From Scenedesmus sp. ARA3 (Eukaryota; Chlorophyta; Chlorophyceae; Sphaeropleales; Scenedesmaceae), in contig RWJK01001882.1 in NCBI GenBank assembly GCA_004335835.1, positions 9,210 through 73,209 on the forward strand: DNA of 64,000 nucleotides, read 5' to 3'. The translations under genes were made by a program, and so were the position numbers. Of the stretch, positions 46,286-55,701 are shown piece after piece. The first letter of the stretch is position 1; the number at the start of each line of letters is the position of its first letter. Under the pieces are notes generated by a model that made no database searches, had not been told where the DNA came from, and saw only the letters and a program-made list of their open reading frames with translations.

Positions 46286-47555
46286 TTTCACAAACTTTGT
46301 GCCGGCAGGCGAGGCCTTCTACGACATGGAGCGGGGCGAGCTTGATGAGAAGTATGTGCGGCTGGCGCCGAAGGCTGCGCAGGAGGAGTGGGCGGCACAG
46401 CACGCCGCCAGCCTGGGCAGCTGCATCCACGGCGCTGCCTGCGCCAGCAAAGCCACGTGCCAGGTGAATGCTGTGAATGCTGTGATACAAACGAGCCAGT
46501 GAGGGTTGGTGGTTCTGGGGATCATCTGAGGATGGTATGAGCCGTTACGAGCTGCGTTTGAGATGGTGGTGTTTGGTTTGGCAGGCGATGACTGTGTAAA
46601 CCAGCATGTGATTGGGTGTGTTGTCGCCAGCCTCAGTAGCTGCATCTTTGGTGCCGCCTGCGCCAGCAGAGCCACCTGCCAGGTGAGGGCAGTGTGGTGC
46701 AGAGCATGTGTGGTATGTATGGTAATATGATGCGGCCAGCCTGGGCAGTTGCATCCATGGCGCTGCCTGCGCCAGCAGAGCCACATGCCAGGTGAATGCT
46801 GTGAATGCTGTGATACGAAAGAGCAATGGGTTGGTGGTCTGGGGATCATCTGAGGATGGTATGAGCCGTTACGAGCTGCGTTTGAGTTGGTAGTGTGTGG
46901 TTTGGCAGGCAATGACTGTGTAAACCAGCATGTGATTGGGTGCGTTGTCGCCAGCCTCAGCAGCTGCATCCACGGCGCCGCCTGCGCCAGCAAAGCCGCG
47001 TGCCAGGCGAGCGCGGTGTGGTGCAGAGCATGTGTGGTACGTGCGGTAATATGATGCGGCCACCTGGGCAGCTGCATCCACGACGCCGCCTGCGCCAGCA
47101 GAGCCACATGCCAGGTGAGTGCTCTGTTGATACAGCGAGGTTGTTGGTGGTCGAGAGTGGAATTGCCGCCAGCCTCGGCAGCTGCGTCAACGCAGCCGCT
47201 TGCGCCAGCAAAGCCACCTGCCAGGTGAGTGCGGTGTGCTCCATAGCCTGCAGGTCTGTACGGATTGTTTGTTGCAAGAGCTGCATAAATAGTAGTGTAA
47301 CATACTTCCAGCAGCGGCAGCTGCATTCAAATCCGCCTTGCCGCACTTGGCATTGTTTTTGCTGAGCTCTGACGCTCCTGCCCTTGCTGACATGCGTGCT
47401 GCCACTGCCAGGTGGGTCGCCGCCTGACTGAGGTGACCATTCTGTCCGGCAGCGTGGTGCGCGTTTGGGGGGTGCTGGAGTCAGTGCTGGAGCGGCGCTC
47501 GCGCGAGCTGCATAACAAGGCAGACAGGACAATGCGCGTGGTGCGCGTCACACTG

Positions 47556-47605
<50 letters not shown>

Positions 47606-47700
47606 ACGGCAGCAGCAGCAGCAGCAAGGGGAACATCAGGCGAAATATCAGCAGCAGCAAGAACAGCAGCAGGAGGCGGCAGATGGTGCAGGGCAGCAAG

Positions 47701-47759
<59 letters not shown>

Positions 47760-48718
47760 CCTGAAGCAGCTGTCAAGGCCGCCAGTCCTGCAAAAGCTGC
47801 TGCTGCAGCTGCTGGTGAAGAGCGCACGATAGTAGGTGTGCGCTACCCTGCCATGCTGCTGCCAGAAGTTGTGGCCACGCTAGCCTCTTTGCACAACAGC
47901 AGTAGCACAAGCCTGCAGGGCCTGCAGCAGCAGTCCCTGCATGCTCTTTGGAGCCAGCAGCAGCAGCAACAGCAAGCGAGTCAGCAGCAGCCGCTGCACA
48001 TGAGTGGCTGGTGGGTAGCAGGCGTAGACAAGCAGCAGCTGGCAGCAGCTGCTGCTGGCAAAGCAGCAGCAGGTAGCTGTGGCAGCAGCAAAGCGTCACT
48101 AACAGAGGCCTTGGGCATTGCCCGGATAGAGCCGCCAACCCCAGTAGATAAGAAGCTGCAGGCGAAAGCCTTCAGGGCTCCCCAGACTCTACATAACTAC
48201 TTTCTAAGCAACGGGGCAGCAGCAGCAACTGGAGGCAGCAGTACGCCAGAGCATGCTGCTTCTGATGGAGGGGCTGTTTTTGGTAGTGCAGCTACCAGTG
48301 CCAAGCAGGCTGCAGCAGCAGCAGCAGCGATGCCGGGGCGGTCAGCATCAGCGCCTGCAGCTGTTGCAGCACGTAACAGCAGCGGCAGCAAGGGCAATGC
48401 AGCAGCAGCTGGCGCTGCAGCAGCTGCAAAGAGAGGTGGCAGCGCCTCATGCCTTGACAGCTTCTTCAAGCGGCCAGCTGCAGGAGCAGCAGCAGCAGCG
48501 TTAGCAGCAGGCACTGGCAAGGGCCAGCAGCAGCATGGGGGGCAGCAGCTGCCGCCAGCCAAGAAGCAGCGTGTCCAACCACCGCAGCAGCGGCAGCAGC
48601 AGCAGCAGCCAATCAAGTGCGACTCGTCCTCTGTTATACTGATTGACAGTGACACGGAGTGCGATGACAAATCAGTAGGCGTCGAAGGCTTCGATGCAGA
48701 AGACGCAGACACCGTTGG

Positions 48719-48750
<32 letters not shown>

Positions 48751-49331
48751 GTGCTGCTTCGGATGTGGGCGCTGCCAACAGCTGCGGGGTGAACAGCAAG
48801 CGCAGCAGCAAAAGCGATGCGTACTCCAAGCAGCAGCCGCAGCCCAGCAAGCGGCAGCGGCGAGCAGCAGCAGCAGCAATGGGCAATGGCAGCAGCAGAG
48901 GTGCTGCTGGGCAGTTTGAAACAGCAGATGGCTGGGCTGAGTCTGATGATGATGTGGAAGCAGGTCAAGGTGTTGATGCTGATGATGCTGACTCAGACTT
49001 TGACCCAGCAGAAGAGGCTGCAGGATCGTTTTCTGCTGCTGCAGGCGCACAGCGAGTGCCGACCCAGCAGCAGCGGCAGCAGCAGCAAGCCAGCTGTGCA
49101 GCAGGGAAGCCAACAGCAGCAGTTGCAGCCAAGCCGCGCAGTGCTGCTGGATCTGCTGCTGGTGCTGGCAGCTGGTTCAGTACAGCGAAGAAGCAGCAGC
49201 AGCAGTCTCAGGCTGAGAAGCTGCAGCTGCTGCATGGCATGGGCTTCACTGGTGCCAGGGCTGAGAGGGCACTGTGGGTCAGCAAAGGAGACGTGGACAG
49301 GGCCATAGAGTGGTGCCTGTCGTCTGCATGA
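34622..49331 (+). CDS. SBNO: Strawberry notch / FORGETTER1-like DExD/H helicase-family protein, 19 exons
   Basis: Nuclear chromatin-associated coregulator family; the Arabidopsis member acts in heat-stress memory (family knowledge). Exons: 34622-34761, 35195-35358, 35586-35658, 36053-36217, 36703-36757, 37195-37380, 37566-37646, 38305-38477, 38855-39077, 40019-40202, 40684-40980, 41383-41579, 41863-41989, 42154-42740, 43478-43674, 43980-44136, 44855-45008, 46309-46463, 47412-49331. All phases join to a 1744-residue frame. Motifs: Walker [11 protein letters not shown] (102-111), DECH (243-246), YCSATG motif [23 protein letters not shown] (motif V region), [11 protein letters not shown] (636-646), [15 protein letters not shown], and a Cys cluster [14 protein letters not shown] long Gln/Ala/Ser-rich tail then ends in a UBA-like segment (about 1709-1744: MGF, RAL, AIEWCL). 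The N terminus is short relative to plant homologues. Most internal exons are flanked by decoy copies of their own splice junctions. Confidence 0.93.
35137..35194 (+). repeat. short TCCTGCRAAC repeats before the SBNO exon-2 acceptor
   Basis: Four or five 11-14-bp units of TCCTGC-AAC lead directly into TTCCTGCAG, the exon-2 acceptor. This may be a miniature version of the acceptor-echo arrays. Confidence 0.6.
35727..35892 (+). repeat. (CAG)n tract containing an assembly gap
   Basis: CAG triplets run on both sides of 50 undetermined bases (35783-35832). It lies in SBNO intron 3 with CAG in the sense strand, whereas most acceptor-proximal tracts here are CTG in sense. The true length is unknown. 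Confidence 0.95.
36218..36480 (+). repeat. two tail copies of SBNO exon 4
   Basis: The exon-4 tail ([21 protein letters not shown]) and GTGAGT donor recur with ends at 36355 and 36474; the true end is 36217. Steps are 138 and 119 bp. The last copy encodes variant residues ([10 protein letters not shown]). Confidence 0.92.
36942..37194 (+). repeat. two head copies of SBNO exon 6
   Basis: CCACAG/GTGGTGGAG...GGAGGCACCAACAGCTC recurs with starts at 36942 and 37074, before the true start at 37195 (steps 132 and 121 bp). Upstream intron sequence (CAAACGTGCTGGCC-like) is duplicated with each head. Confidence 0.92.
37968..38304 (+). repeat. three head copies of SBNO exon 8
   Basis: Acceptor plus the head coding [18 protein letters not shown] starts at 37968, 38081 and 38193, then the true exon at 38305. 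Steps are 113, 112 and 112 bp, almost perfectly regular. Splicing into the first copy and reading on reaches a stop within the second copy. Confidence 0.96.
38550..38615 (+). repeat. tail copy of SBNO exon 8
   Basis: Repeats the tail ([19 protein letters not shown]) with the same unusual GTGCTT donor, ending at 38615, 138 bp after the true end at 38477. Confidence 0.9.
38746..38854 (+). repeat. head copy of SBNO exon 9
   Basis: TCTGCAG/GCAGGC... followed by GTAGAAGCGCCCCTC repeats the exon-9 head from 38746, 109 bp before the true start, with a 7-bp internal deletion. Confidence 0.88.
39130..39426 (+). repeat. three tail copies of SBNO exon 9
   Basis: The tail coding [18 protein letters not shown] plus a donor (GTGCGC, GTGCGC, GTAAGC) ends at 39193, 39304 and 39426; the true end is 39077. 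Steps are 116, 111 and 122 bp. Confidence 0.95.
39723..40018 (+). repeat. two head copies of SBNO exon 10
   Basis: GCAG/GCCAAGGCAGCGCTGGC... coding [16 protein letters not shown] starts at 39723 and 39839, before the true start at 40019. Confidence 0.93.
40305..40368 (+). repeat. tail copy of SBNO exon 10
   Basis: Repeats the tail coding [21 protein letters not shown] and a GTGGGC donor, ending at 40368, 166 bp after the true end. Confidence 0.9.
40515..40610 (+). repeat. head copy of SBNO exon 11
   Basis: GTCTGCAG/CTGCAGCGATGGGCCTGCAG... coding [20 protein letters not shown], 169 bp before the true start at 40684. Confidence 0.93.
41683..41703 (+). repeat. short tail copy of SBNO exon 12
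   Basis: GCAGTCACAACCAACCAG/GTGCAC echoes the motif-VI exon end (GCAGCCACAGAACAAACCAG/GTGCGA), 124 bp downstream. Confidence 0.7.
42781..43156 (+). repeat. three tail copies of SBNO exon 14
   Basis: The tail coding [20 protein letters not shown]...SNDSVVE with donor ends at 42891, 42980 (short) and 43156; the true end is 42740. The copy ending at 42891 contains over 100 bp of exon sequence. Confidence 0.93.
43375..43415 (+). repeat. degenerate head copy of SBNO exon 15
   Basis: CGCAG followed by GTGTCAGCAGCTAAGGATGC resembles the exon-15 head with an internal deletion, about 103 bp before the true start. Confidence 0.65.
43854..43979 (+). repeat. head copy of SBNO exon 16
   Basis: GCGCAG/GTACACCGAGGGCGTGAGTG... 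through CCGCAGCTGCTG repeats ~70 bp of exon head, 126 bp before the true start at 43980. Confidence 0.94.
44137..44556 (+). repeat. two ~210-bp tail copies of SBNO exon 16
   Basis: The exon tail ([20 protein letters not shown]) plus donor ends at 44344 and 44556; the true end is 44136. Steps are 208 and 212 bp. Each unit includes the following ~110 bp of intron (GTGAGCGGCAACAACACATC...), so exon tail and intron head were copied together. Confidence 0.95.
44738..44800 (+). repeat. degenerate head copy of SBNO exon 17
   Basis: CTGCAG/CATGCTGCTGCGCCGCC...GGCTGCCTGAGCGG matches the exon-17 head with small indels, 117 bp before the true start. Confidence 0.75.
45119..45544 (+). repeat. three tail copies of SBNO exon 17
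   Basis: The tail coding [20 protein letters not shown] with ACACAG/GTGCG ends at 45205, 45375 and 45544; the true end is 45008. Steps are 197, 170 and 169 bp. Flanking intron is included in the unit. Confidence 0.95.
45673..46308 (+). repeat. array of five SBNO exon-18 head copies
   Basis: GGCAG/GCGAGGCCTT... (coding [16 protein letters not shown] in the true exon) starts at 45673, 45795, 45911, 46035 and 46170 before the true start at 46309. Steps are 122, 116, 124, 135 and 139 bp. Several units also contain a CTG run and the CATTTCACAAACTTTGTG element just before the acceptor. Confidence 0.97.
46242..46283 (+). repeat. (CTG)n run before the SBNO exon-18 acceptor
   Basis: About 14 CTG triplets in the last echo unit. 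Shorter runs sit at the same place in preceding units (near 45868 and 45980), so the triplet length varies between sister copies. Confidence 0.9.
46464..47224 (+). repeat. array of five SBNO exon-18 tail copies with higher-order structure
   Basis: The tail coding the Cys cluster ([17 protein letters not shown]) plus donor ends at 46682, 46791, 47006, 47114 and 47224; the true end is 46463. Steps are 219, 109, 215, 108 and 110 bp. The alternating long and short steps reflect a ~325-bp two-copy block (46464-46791 and 46792-47114) that was itself duplicated. The copy ending at 47006 has GC in place of GT. Confidence 0.95.
47561..47750 (+). repeat. coding CAG runs (poly-Gln) in SBNO exon 19
   Basis: Two long CAG stretches (about 47561-47602 and 47708-47748) code poly-Gln within the low-complexity tail. 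They remain in frame, unlike the intronic runs. Confidence 0.9.
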
Positions 49332-49691
49332 GTGTGCGTCAGCAGGTTGCCAGGGCTCGTTGTTTGTGCTGCAACCGCCATCCACGTTTCACATTCGGTC
49401 AATCAATTGGAGTGGTAGTTATCGCGAGGCCTTCCCATGCGCTCTGCGGCAGCACACCTCCAGTGTAAACCCTCCTCGGCTCAAAACGTTGTCACTTTGC
49501 AAGCAACGCAGACGTCGCTGCGAACAATCCACTGCAATGTTCTTATGTTCTACCACTACATGTGGAGTATCGTTTCACGCCAACACACAATCGTCGGCAG
49601 TTCTTGCACGGACGTTTCACACCGACTCTGTTAGCGTCGCAAGTGTGCGACAAGGCCGTTTGAAGTGAAGGTTTAGTTAAGTAGCAGCTCT
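49332..49691. other. SBNO 3' flank and R1 5' flank
   Basis: From about 49455 the sequence (CCTCCAGTG-AAACCCT, then a CACTT-GCAAGC block) is related to 59760-59860 upstream of R3, so this is the left part of the segmental duplication. Confidence 0.6.
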
Positions 49692-51449
49692 ATGAATTTC
49701 AACAGCCAAGACCGCGTTGACCATGTCTTGCGCGGCTGCCCCAGGCTCTGCCCCCACCTGGGCTTACAGGGCTTGGCCTGCTTGGCTGCATGCAGCAAGG
49801 GCCTCAAAGCGACGTGCTTTGATGCTGTCAGCCTCGATGCCATCAGCCTTCTGGATACAACAGTCAACGCAGCCAGAACCGGTCAGCTGCTAGGGCAGGA
49901 CAAGGACGCGGCAGCATGGCTAGTTGAACTGCTGCAGGGCATGGCAACACCCAAAGCAGTAGAAGCAGCAGAAGGCATAGCGCGGCAACTCACATCATTG
50001 CCAAAAGTGCCTCTGGAGTGGGCAGTGCAGCTCGTGGCAGCTGGTGTACGCATCAGTCACGAGCAGCTGCTCGCAGCAGCCAGCAGCATGCTTGCAGGAG
50101 TAGAGGTTTGGGTTCAAGCACAGCAGCAACTTGGTGTGCAGACTGATGTACCAGCAGCAACACAGGCAATCTGTTGTGGCAAGTATTGGGTAAGTGGTCG
50201 TCAACAATTACAGCAAGCAGCTAGCTACCTGCGCCACTAAGCTGCACCGTTTGTTGGCCAACGGCTTGCAAACAAATCAGATGACATTGTATGCAGCATT
50301 CTTCCAGTTGGCCTCCAGCATGAGTCGACCCCTCATCGCCTCCTCTGCTTCCTGCTGTTGCTGCTGCTGGTGTACATGCATGCACAGGATTCAACAGGAC
50401 TACCTGCCAGCGAAGCCACTGCTCTGCTGACACTGGCAATGAACTGCAGCAACCGAGCGACAGCAGACGCAGCAGTCGACCACCTGCCAGCACAGCTTGA
50501 TGAGGGCACTGCCCGCCAGCTGCTGCGGACCGCAGCAGCACGCCAGCACGTAGTACCTGTACTGAACATGTTACATCGGCAGGGCATGCAGCAGCTCTTA
50601 GATGAAGCTACGATAGAGACCGTGTTCAGCCAGCTGCTTTGGCAAGAGTGGATTGTCCAACACCTGTGCCTAGCGCCAGCAGCAGCGCAGCTGAGCGGTG
50701 AAGCAGCAATTCGCCTGCTAGTTGAAGCCACCAAGCAGCGCAGTGATGAAGCTGTTGTGCAGCTGTGCGCCATTGCAGGAGCCCAGCAGCTGAGTAGCAG
50801 GCAGATGATGGCACTTTTGGAGGCATGCCTTGAGACATGCACGGAAGTGGACGACGAGATCACTTCATGTTTGCTAGCAGTCTGCCGCCTGCCGGCTGCA
50901 GCAGCGCTTAGCAGTGATGATGTGGTGCAGCTGATAAAAGCAGTGATCAAGCATGGCCCGTGCGATTGCTCCCCTGGTGATGCTCGTTGCGATAGCCTGC
51001 TTTTGAAGGTTATCGTGCTCAGGCAGCTGCCATCAGCAGCAGACTTCAGCAGCAGTCAGATGGTGCAGCTGCTGAATGTGGCTGTACTGCACAACAGCAC
51101 CTTAGGTATTTCCAGCCTGCGCAATCACAGCATAGCAGGGGGGCTCAACAGCGAGATGCTGCTGGAGCCACTTCAGCAAGCCGTTGCATGCGGCAGCGGC
51201 CGTTGCACATCGCATCTTTGTGAGATGCCTTCAGCTCAACAGCTCAGTGTTGAAGCAGTGGCGCAGCTGCTGCAGGTAGCGACAGATCCTTTGTCTGTTC
51301 GCTTCTTGAGCCAGCTGCCAGCTGCCGCGCAGTTGACAAGCCGCCAGTTGTTGAAAGTGCGGGAAATGTATGTGATGCAAGGCAGCAATGACTGCATCCT
51401 AGCACTGCGTCCACTGATTGAAGCATGCGGATTGCCTATGGGCATTTAG
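49692..51449 (+). CDS. R1: alpha-repeat protein of a local tandem family
   Basis: Exons 49692-50189 and 50388-51449, phase 0, giving 519 residues. The N-terminal region (about 1-165) has the family signature LGLQGLACLAA-SKGL, then a block ending VQLVAAGVRISHEQLLAAAS and VEVWVQAQQQLGVQTD. Exon 2 is a series of helical repeats built on (L)C-LPAA--LSS--V-QLL-A, about 32-50 residues per unit, resembling a solenoid. There is no catalytic motif, signal peptide or membrane segment. Leu/Ala/Gln-rich helices suggest protein-protein binding (inference). It is intact with a short intron and no junction echoes, unlike SBNO and PMI. F1 is downstream. Confidence 0.75.
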
Positions 51450-52371
51450 CAGAGCTTTCAATGACAGCTGTATAGCAAGTGGTCGCTGTTGCCATGTACG
51501 ACGTGCTTTGCCTGACGTTCATGTGCAAGTTGCAGCAGTAGGACAGCTCAGGAACAGCCCATGCGAAGCACGCACTGCAGGCAGCTCAGCTGCCACAGTG
51601 TGAAAAATACCATGCAGCAACCTCAGCACTGGAAACAACAGCAGCTGCTGCTGCGGCATGGGGTTGGGCTATATCCAACTGGCGGTTGCACATGGTGGCC
51701 TGGACAATGCTGTGGGCTATGCAGCTGTGCCGCAGCCCTGTGGCTGGGCCGCCCGCGATAGCTGGCTTTTGTTCACACGTGTAAATAACAGAGTGGACGC
51801 TGGGTGCACTGCTTGCAGTTGAAACATTGGCTATGTACATGACCCAACATGTTTGCAGGCATCACTATCGCTTATGTGACTATCACAATTCGTCACCAGT
51901 TCAACACACACGGAGTGTCAGGGGGCACCTGCACCAGATAACTTGTCAGCGAAATCGTTGTGCGTGCAGATGCTCATGTTGGATGAAGGTGAGCTTCAAC
52001 GTCAAGTGAAGGCACCTAGCAGCTCTAGAACCGGTTTGATGCACACCAGTACTGTCGCCCAGCGGGGGACCTTTAACGGGGGTTCAGCGGGAACTTTGAA
52101 TGAACTTTGAATGCACAATAACATGGTTACACCAGCGCAGCAGCTCCCTTGGCTTGCTTCCACCTCCAAGAGCGACGATAAGCATTGATGTTCCGCAGCT
52201 TAAAATTTCTTTGAATCGTGCTCGTAGCTGCACACTGCTGTAGTTTTGCCAGAAAAGGCTTCAGTGTCACAACACGTGGTGGATCCCTCCGTGCATCGCA
52301 GCTGTCGAATATTCAAGTATTCAACGAATATTCAGTATTATCTAAATGGAATTGCATTGTCAGGTGCGGCA
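51450..52371. other. spacer R1-F1
   Basis: Non-coding as far as I can see, but clearly related to 61921-62823 (for example CAGCT-TATAGCAAG at the left end and the CTTC-GTGTCACAACACG element at the right). Conservation without an open frame suggests it holds the R 3' region and the F-box 5' region. Confidence 0.6.
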
Positions 52372-55300
52372 ATGGTCAGCATGCTGATCAACGACAGCAG
52401 CAGCAGCAGCTCTGAATGCAGCTGGGATGCATGTACCTTCCGTTTGCCCTCGGGTGAGCTATAAGCAGCAGCTACGAAGCATGTTTTCATCGCAAAAACA
52501 AGTATCGGCAGCGTGCATTATATGTCAGCGGCAGCCTAGTATGCAGATGATGAATCCGCTCATGACACAGCAGGGTTGCAGGCACCGGCACCTGCCTGGC
52601 ACATGCTACACACCCTGCGGCTGTTGACACACCAATCTGCTGCTCATTGCTGCTTCTGGATCCGCCTGCAGAAGACAGACAGGCCCCTGCCTCAGCTTCC
52701 AGTGGAGCTGGTGTGCCATGTGCTGCGCCATGTGGACCAGCAGCAGCGACTGCGCAGCTGCGCCTTGGTATGCAGCACCTGGCGTAGAGCAGCAGCAGCG
52801 GCCAGCAGCAACGTGAGGCTGGTTGCCAAGCGCGGCTACTGTCTCAATGCGCCCCCATTGAGGCGCTTGGGGCAGTGGCTACTCAAGCATGCACCAGCAG
52901 TAGCACAGCTTGTGGTTGACACCCAGTGGCGGGGTGTGAACGCAGCTGGCGATGCGCCCAGGGTCTTGCAGCTGCCTGCTGCACAGCTGCAGCGACTGCA
53001 GATGCTGTCAGTGTCCAGCTGTGAGCTGCTGGTTCAGGCAGACACATGCAGCTTGCAGCAGCAGCAGTTGCTGCTGCTTGAAGCAACGCACAAATGTGCC
53101 ACCACCAGCAGCAGCAGCAGCAGAAGCAGCGGAAGCAGCCTGCAAGCGCTCTCAAGCTTGACCAGCTTGACTTCTCTGGTGCTGCAGTCTGTTGGTCTCA
53201 TTGGCCCTGTGGGCCTGGGTGGCCTGTCAGCGCTGTGTGGGCTGCAGCAGCTGCAGCTCAGCGGCTTGTATGTAGCCAAGCAGGTGCATGCACTATTAAA
53301 GAATCCAGCACTGCAGAACGCAGCACTTGCCCAGCACCAGCAAGAGCAACAGATGAAGCAGGACGTTGTGCTGAGCCTTGGCAGTCTAACGCAGCTCACT
53401 CAGCTGGAGCTGCAGGTGGATCTGCTGCCAAAGACGGCAGTGGCGCCATTCAGCTGCTTGCAGCAGCTGCGAGAGCTTGTGCTGTCTGGTGCCGTCAGTT
53501 CACCTGACACGCTGCTGCGGCTGCCGCCATCCCTAACAAAGTTAAAGCTGGTGTAGCGCGGGGAGCAGGAGCTCAGCAGCAGCTTGTGCCCTGACCTGGC
53601 AGCGCTGACAAACCTGCAGCACCTGGTTGTGACTGGCGACAGTGCACCTGGGTTGCTGCCTGACTTTTGCGGCAGCATGCAGCAGCTGCGTGAGTTGCGG
53701 CTGTATGAAATCCTGTCACCCCAACGCACTGCCCGCACTGGCACGGTCGCTGCCTGCCTTAACACGCTTGGAGGGCCTGCTCTTACACAGCATCAGCGAG
53801 CTTGCGCCACTGCCTGCGAGTGCTGAGTATTCTGCGCTGCTGCCACTGTCGTTGCACATCACAAGCATTGACATGACTTGGTGGGACCATGGTAACTTGC
53901 TGCATGACGGCTGCGGCCAGCGTTTTTTAGCAGCTGGGCGGCAGCTGCCGCAGCTCAAGCGGCTGATGCTTGGGCTTGAGGATGATTGGGATGTGTGGGA
54001 TGACAACGTGCGCTTGGGTGCTCTTGCAAACTGCACGTCAGGCGTGGGGACATGCCTGGGCGAGGGCAGTCTCAGCAAGCTGGTTAGCTGCTGCCCTGGT
54101 TTGCAGCAGCTGGGGATTCCAGGGCTGGTTGAGCCGGGCGTGCAGATGCAGCCGCTGCTGCAGCTGACAGCACTGACTTGGTTGAGTGTGGGTGGCGAGA
54201 TGGTGACTGATGATGTGGCATGTGATGTGCTGGCGCAGCTGAGCGGACTGCGGCAGTTAGGCGTGTTTGATGCATCAGGGTTCACCGACTGCGGCTTGCT
54301 GGCGCTCACGCAGCTGCGGCAGCTGGCGTGGCTAGCAGTGGGCGGCTGTGGCATCAGTGCTGAAGTGTCAGCCAGGTTTGCGCATGGCGGAGAAATTCAA
54401 GAGGATGATGAGGGTGAAAGCCTGGAGCTCCGACTGCAGGTGCGCTGTTTCATTTTGCAGGTGTGCTCTGTTGTGCCACATTATGTTTGCGAAACACAGC
54501 TGCTAGTGCATGTATTAGGTGTGCAAACATGCTGGCTTGATGCACATAGGGTATCACTGGCTATGCATGTTGAGCATCTGGCCAGGCGCACATTGCTCCA
54601 GGCATGCAATAGACACATGCAGACAGTCAGGTGCTGCTAAGCAACATGCATATCATGTCACCGCAGCTGCATCCGCTTGTACCGTACGCACTTAGACACA
54701 ATGCAGCCTGTATGTTGCCTGGAGGCTTTGATTTGTCTGCCACTGGTGACGGATGCACTGCGGTGGCCACCTCATCAACGTGTAACCGCCAGCGCCAACA
54801 TAACCGCTTGCCTGGCATCTGTGCTTGCGCACAACACGCGAGTGACTGACTGACTGCAATGCAGTGCTGGCCTGTGTTGTTTTTATTAAGCCTGTCATTG
54901 TTGACAAAGCTGCTTTCCTGGTACTTTTGCTGTGCAGGACTCGCTGCCGCCCGTGTGGCTGCAGCTGCTGAGCCGCTGCGTGCGCAGCAATCAGCGCTCC
55001 CGACGCGGCGATGGCAGCTGTGGCAGGCTGGAGTTGGAACAGCTGATGAACCTGCAGAGAGGTGAGAGCAGGCAGCTGCACGCGGTGATGCTCATTGGTT
55101 CACTATACAGAGCATGCAGCTAGCTAGCTGCAGATTAGTCTGCATCCACGCAAGGCGCCAGTGGCATCACAGCACTGCAGGTGGCTCATGTGAAAACAAA
55201 AGCCCTGGCTCTGCTTGCTTGGGTACCTGCCTTGGCCCCTGTGCATCAGGTTGGCAATGCAGATATTGCAACACACTTGCCAGCAGCAATCGCGAGCAGC

Positions 55301-55701
55301 AAACTCGTATTTGGTTGCTGCGGTTTGCTGTGTGCATTATTCACTTGTACTGCAGGCACGTAGGGCCCCATGACTTGGCTGAAGCTGCGGCTGGCAGCGG
55401 GAGCAGCAGCAACAGCAGCACATACACGCTAACGCTACCCAGCAGGAGCCAGCTGCAGCTGAGGCCCACACAGCTGAGCTGGAGCGGCGGCTGGCAGCAG
55501 CAGCAGCGGCAGGAGAGTGAGCAGCATAGGAAGCAGGCGCACGCTAAACCGCGTGTGCCTGACTTGGCGGTGTGGCTGTGGCTGTGGCAGCAGCAGCAGG
55601 AGGAGCAGCAGCAGCAGCAGCATCAGAGCTGGCAGGTGGCTGGCCTCAAAGCGGGCCCACAGCTGGATCATCGCGTAATGCTTGCAAACATGATGGTGTA
55701 G
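52372..55701 (+). pseudogene. F1: F-box/leucine-rich-repeat gene, probably decayed
   Basis: A short 5' exon (52372-52453, MVSMLINDSSSS...CSWDACTF) is conserved in F2. The main exon begins after CTGCAG at about 52673 with an F-box (LPQLPVELVCHVLRHVD...LVCSTWRRAA, about 45 residues). LRR-like segments follow (LTSLVLQSVGL, LQQLQLSGLYV, LTQLELQVDLLP, LRELVLSG). F-box/LRR proteins are substrate receptors of SCF ubiquitin ligases (family knowledge). An in-frame TAG lies at 53554-53556, yet homology continues in frame beyond it (LTNLQHLVVTGD). A further 1-nt shift is needed near 53722 to continue the LRRs to about 54439 (donor GTGCGC). Further exon-like segments are 54938-55061 and 55356-55701. Two lesions make loss of function likely, unless one is a sequencing error. 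Confidence 0.65.

Larger units (their letters stand above)
49455..55100 (+). repeat. segmental duplication, left unit (R1 + F1)
   Basis: Homologous in order to 59760-64000: 5' flank, R gene, a shared ~1.2-kb spacer and F-box gene. Offsets rise from about 10.3 kb at the R starts to 10.49 kb at the F-box. R2 sits between the two units. Confidence 0.85.

Noticed and set aside
45673..46463. Exon-18 copies as mutually exclusive alternative exons
   Set aside because: Head copies lack the exon tail and mostly run into CTG tracts without a donor, so they cannot replace the exon.
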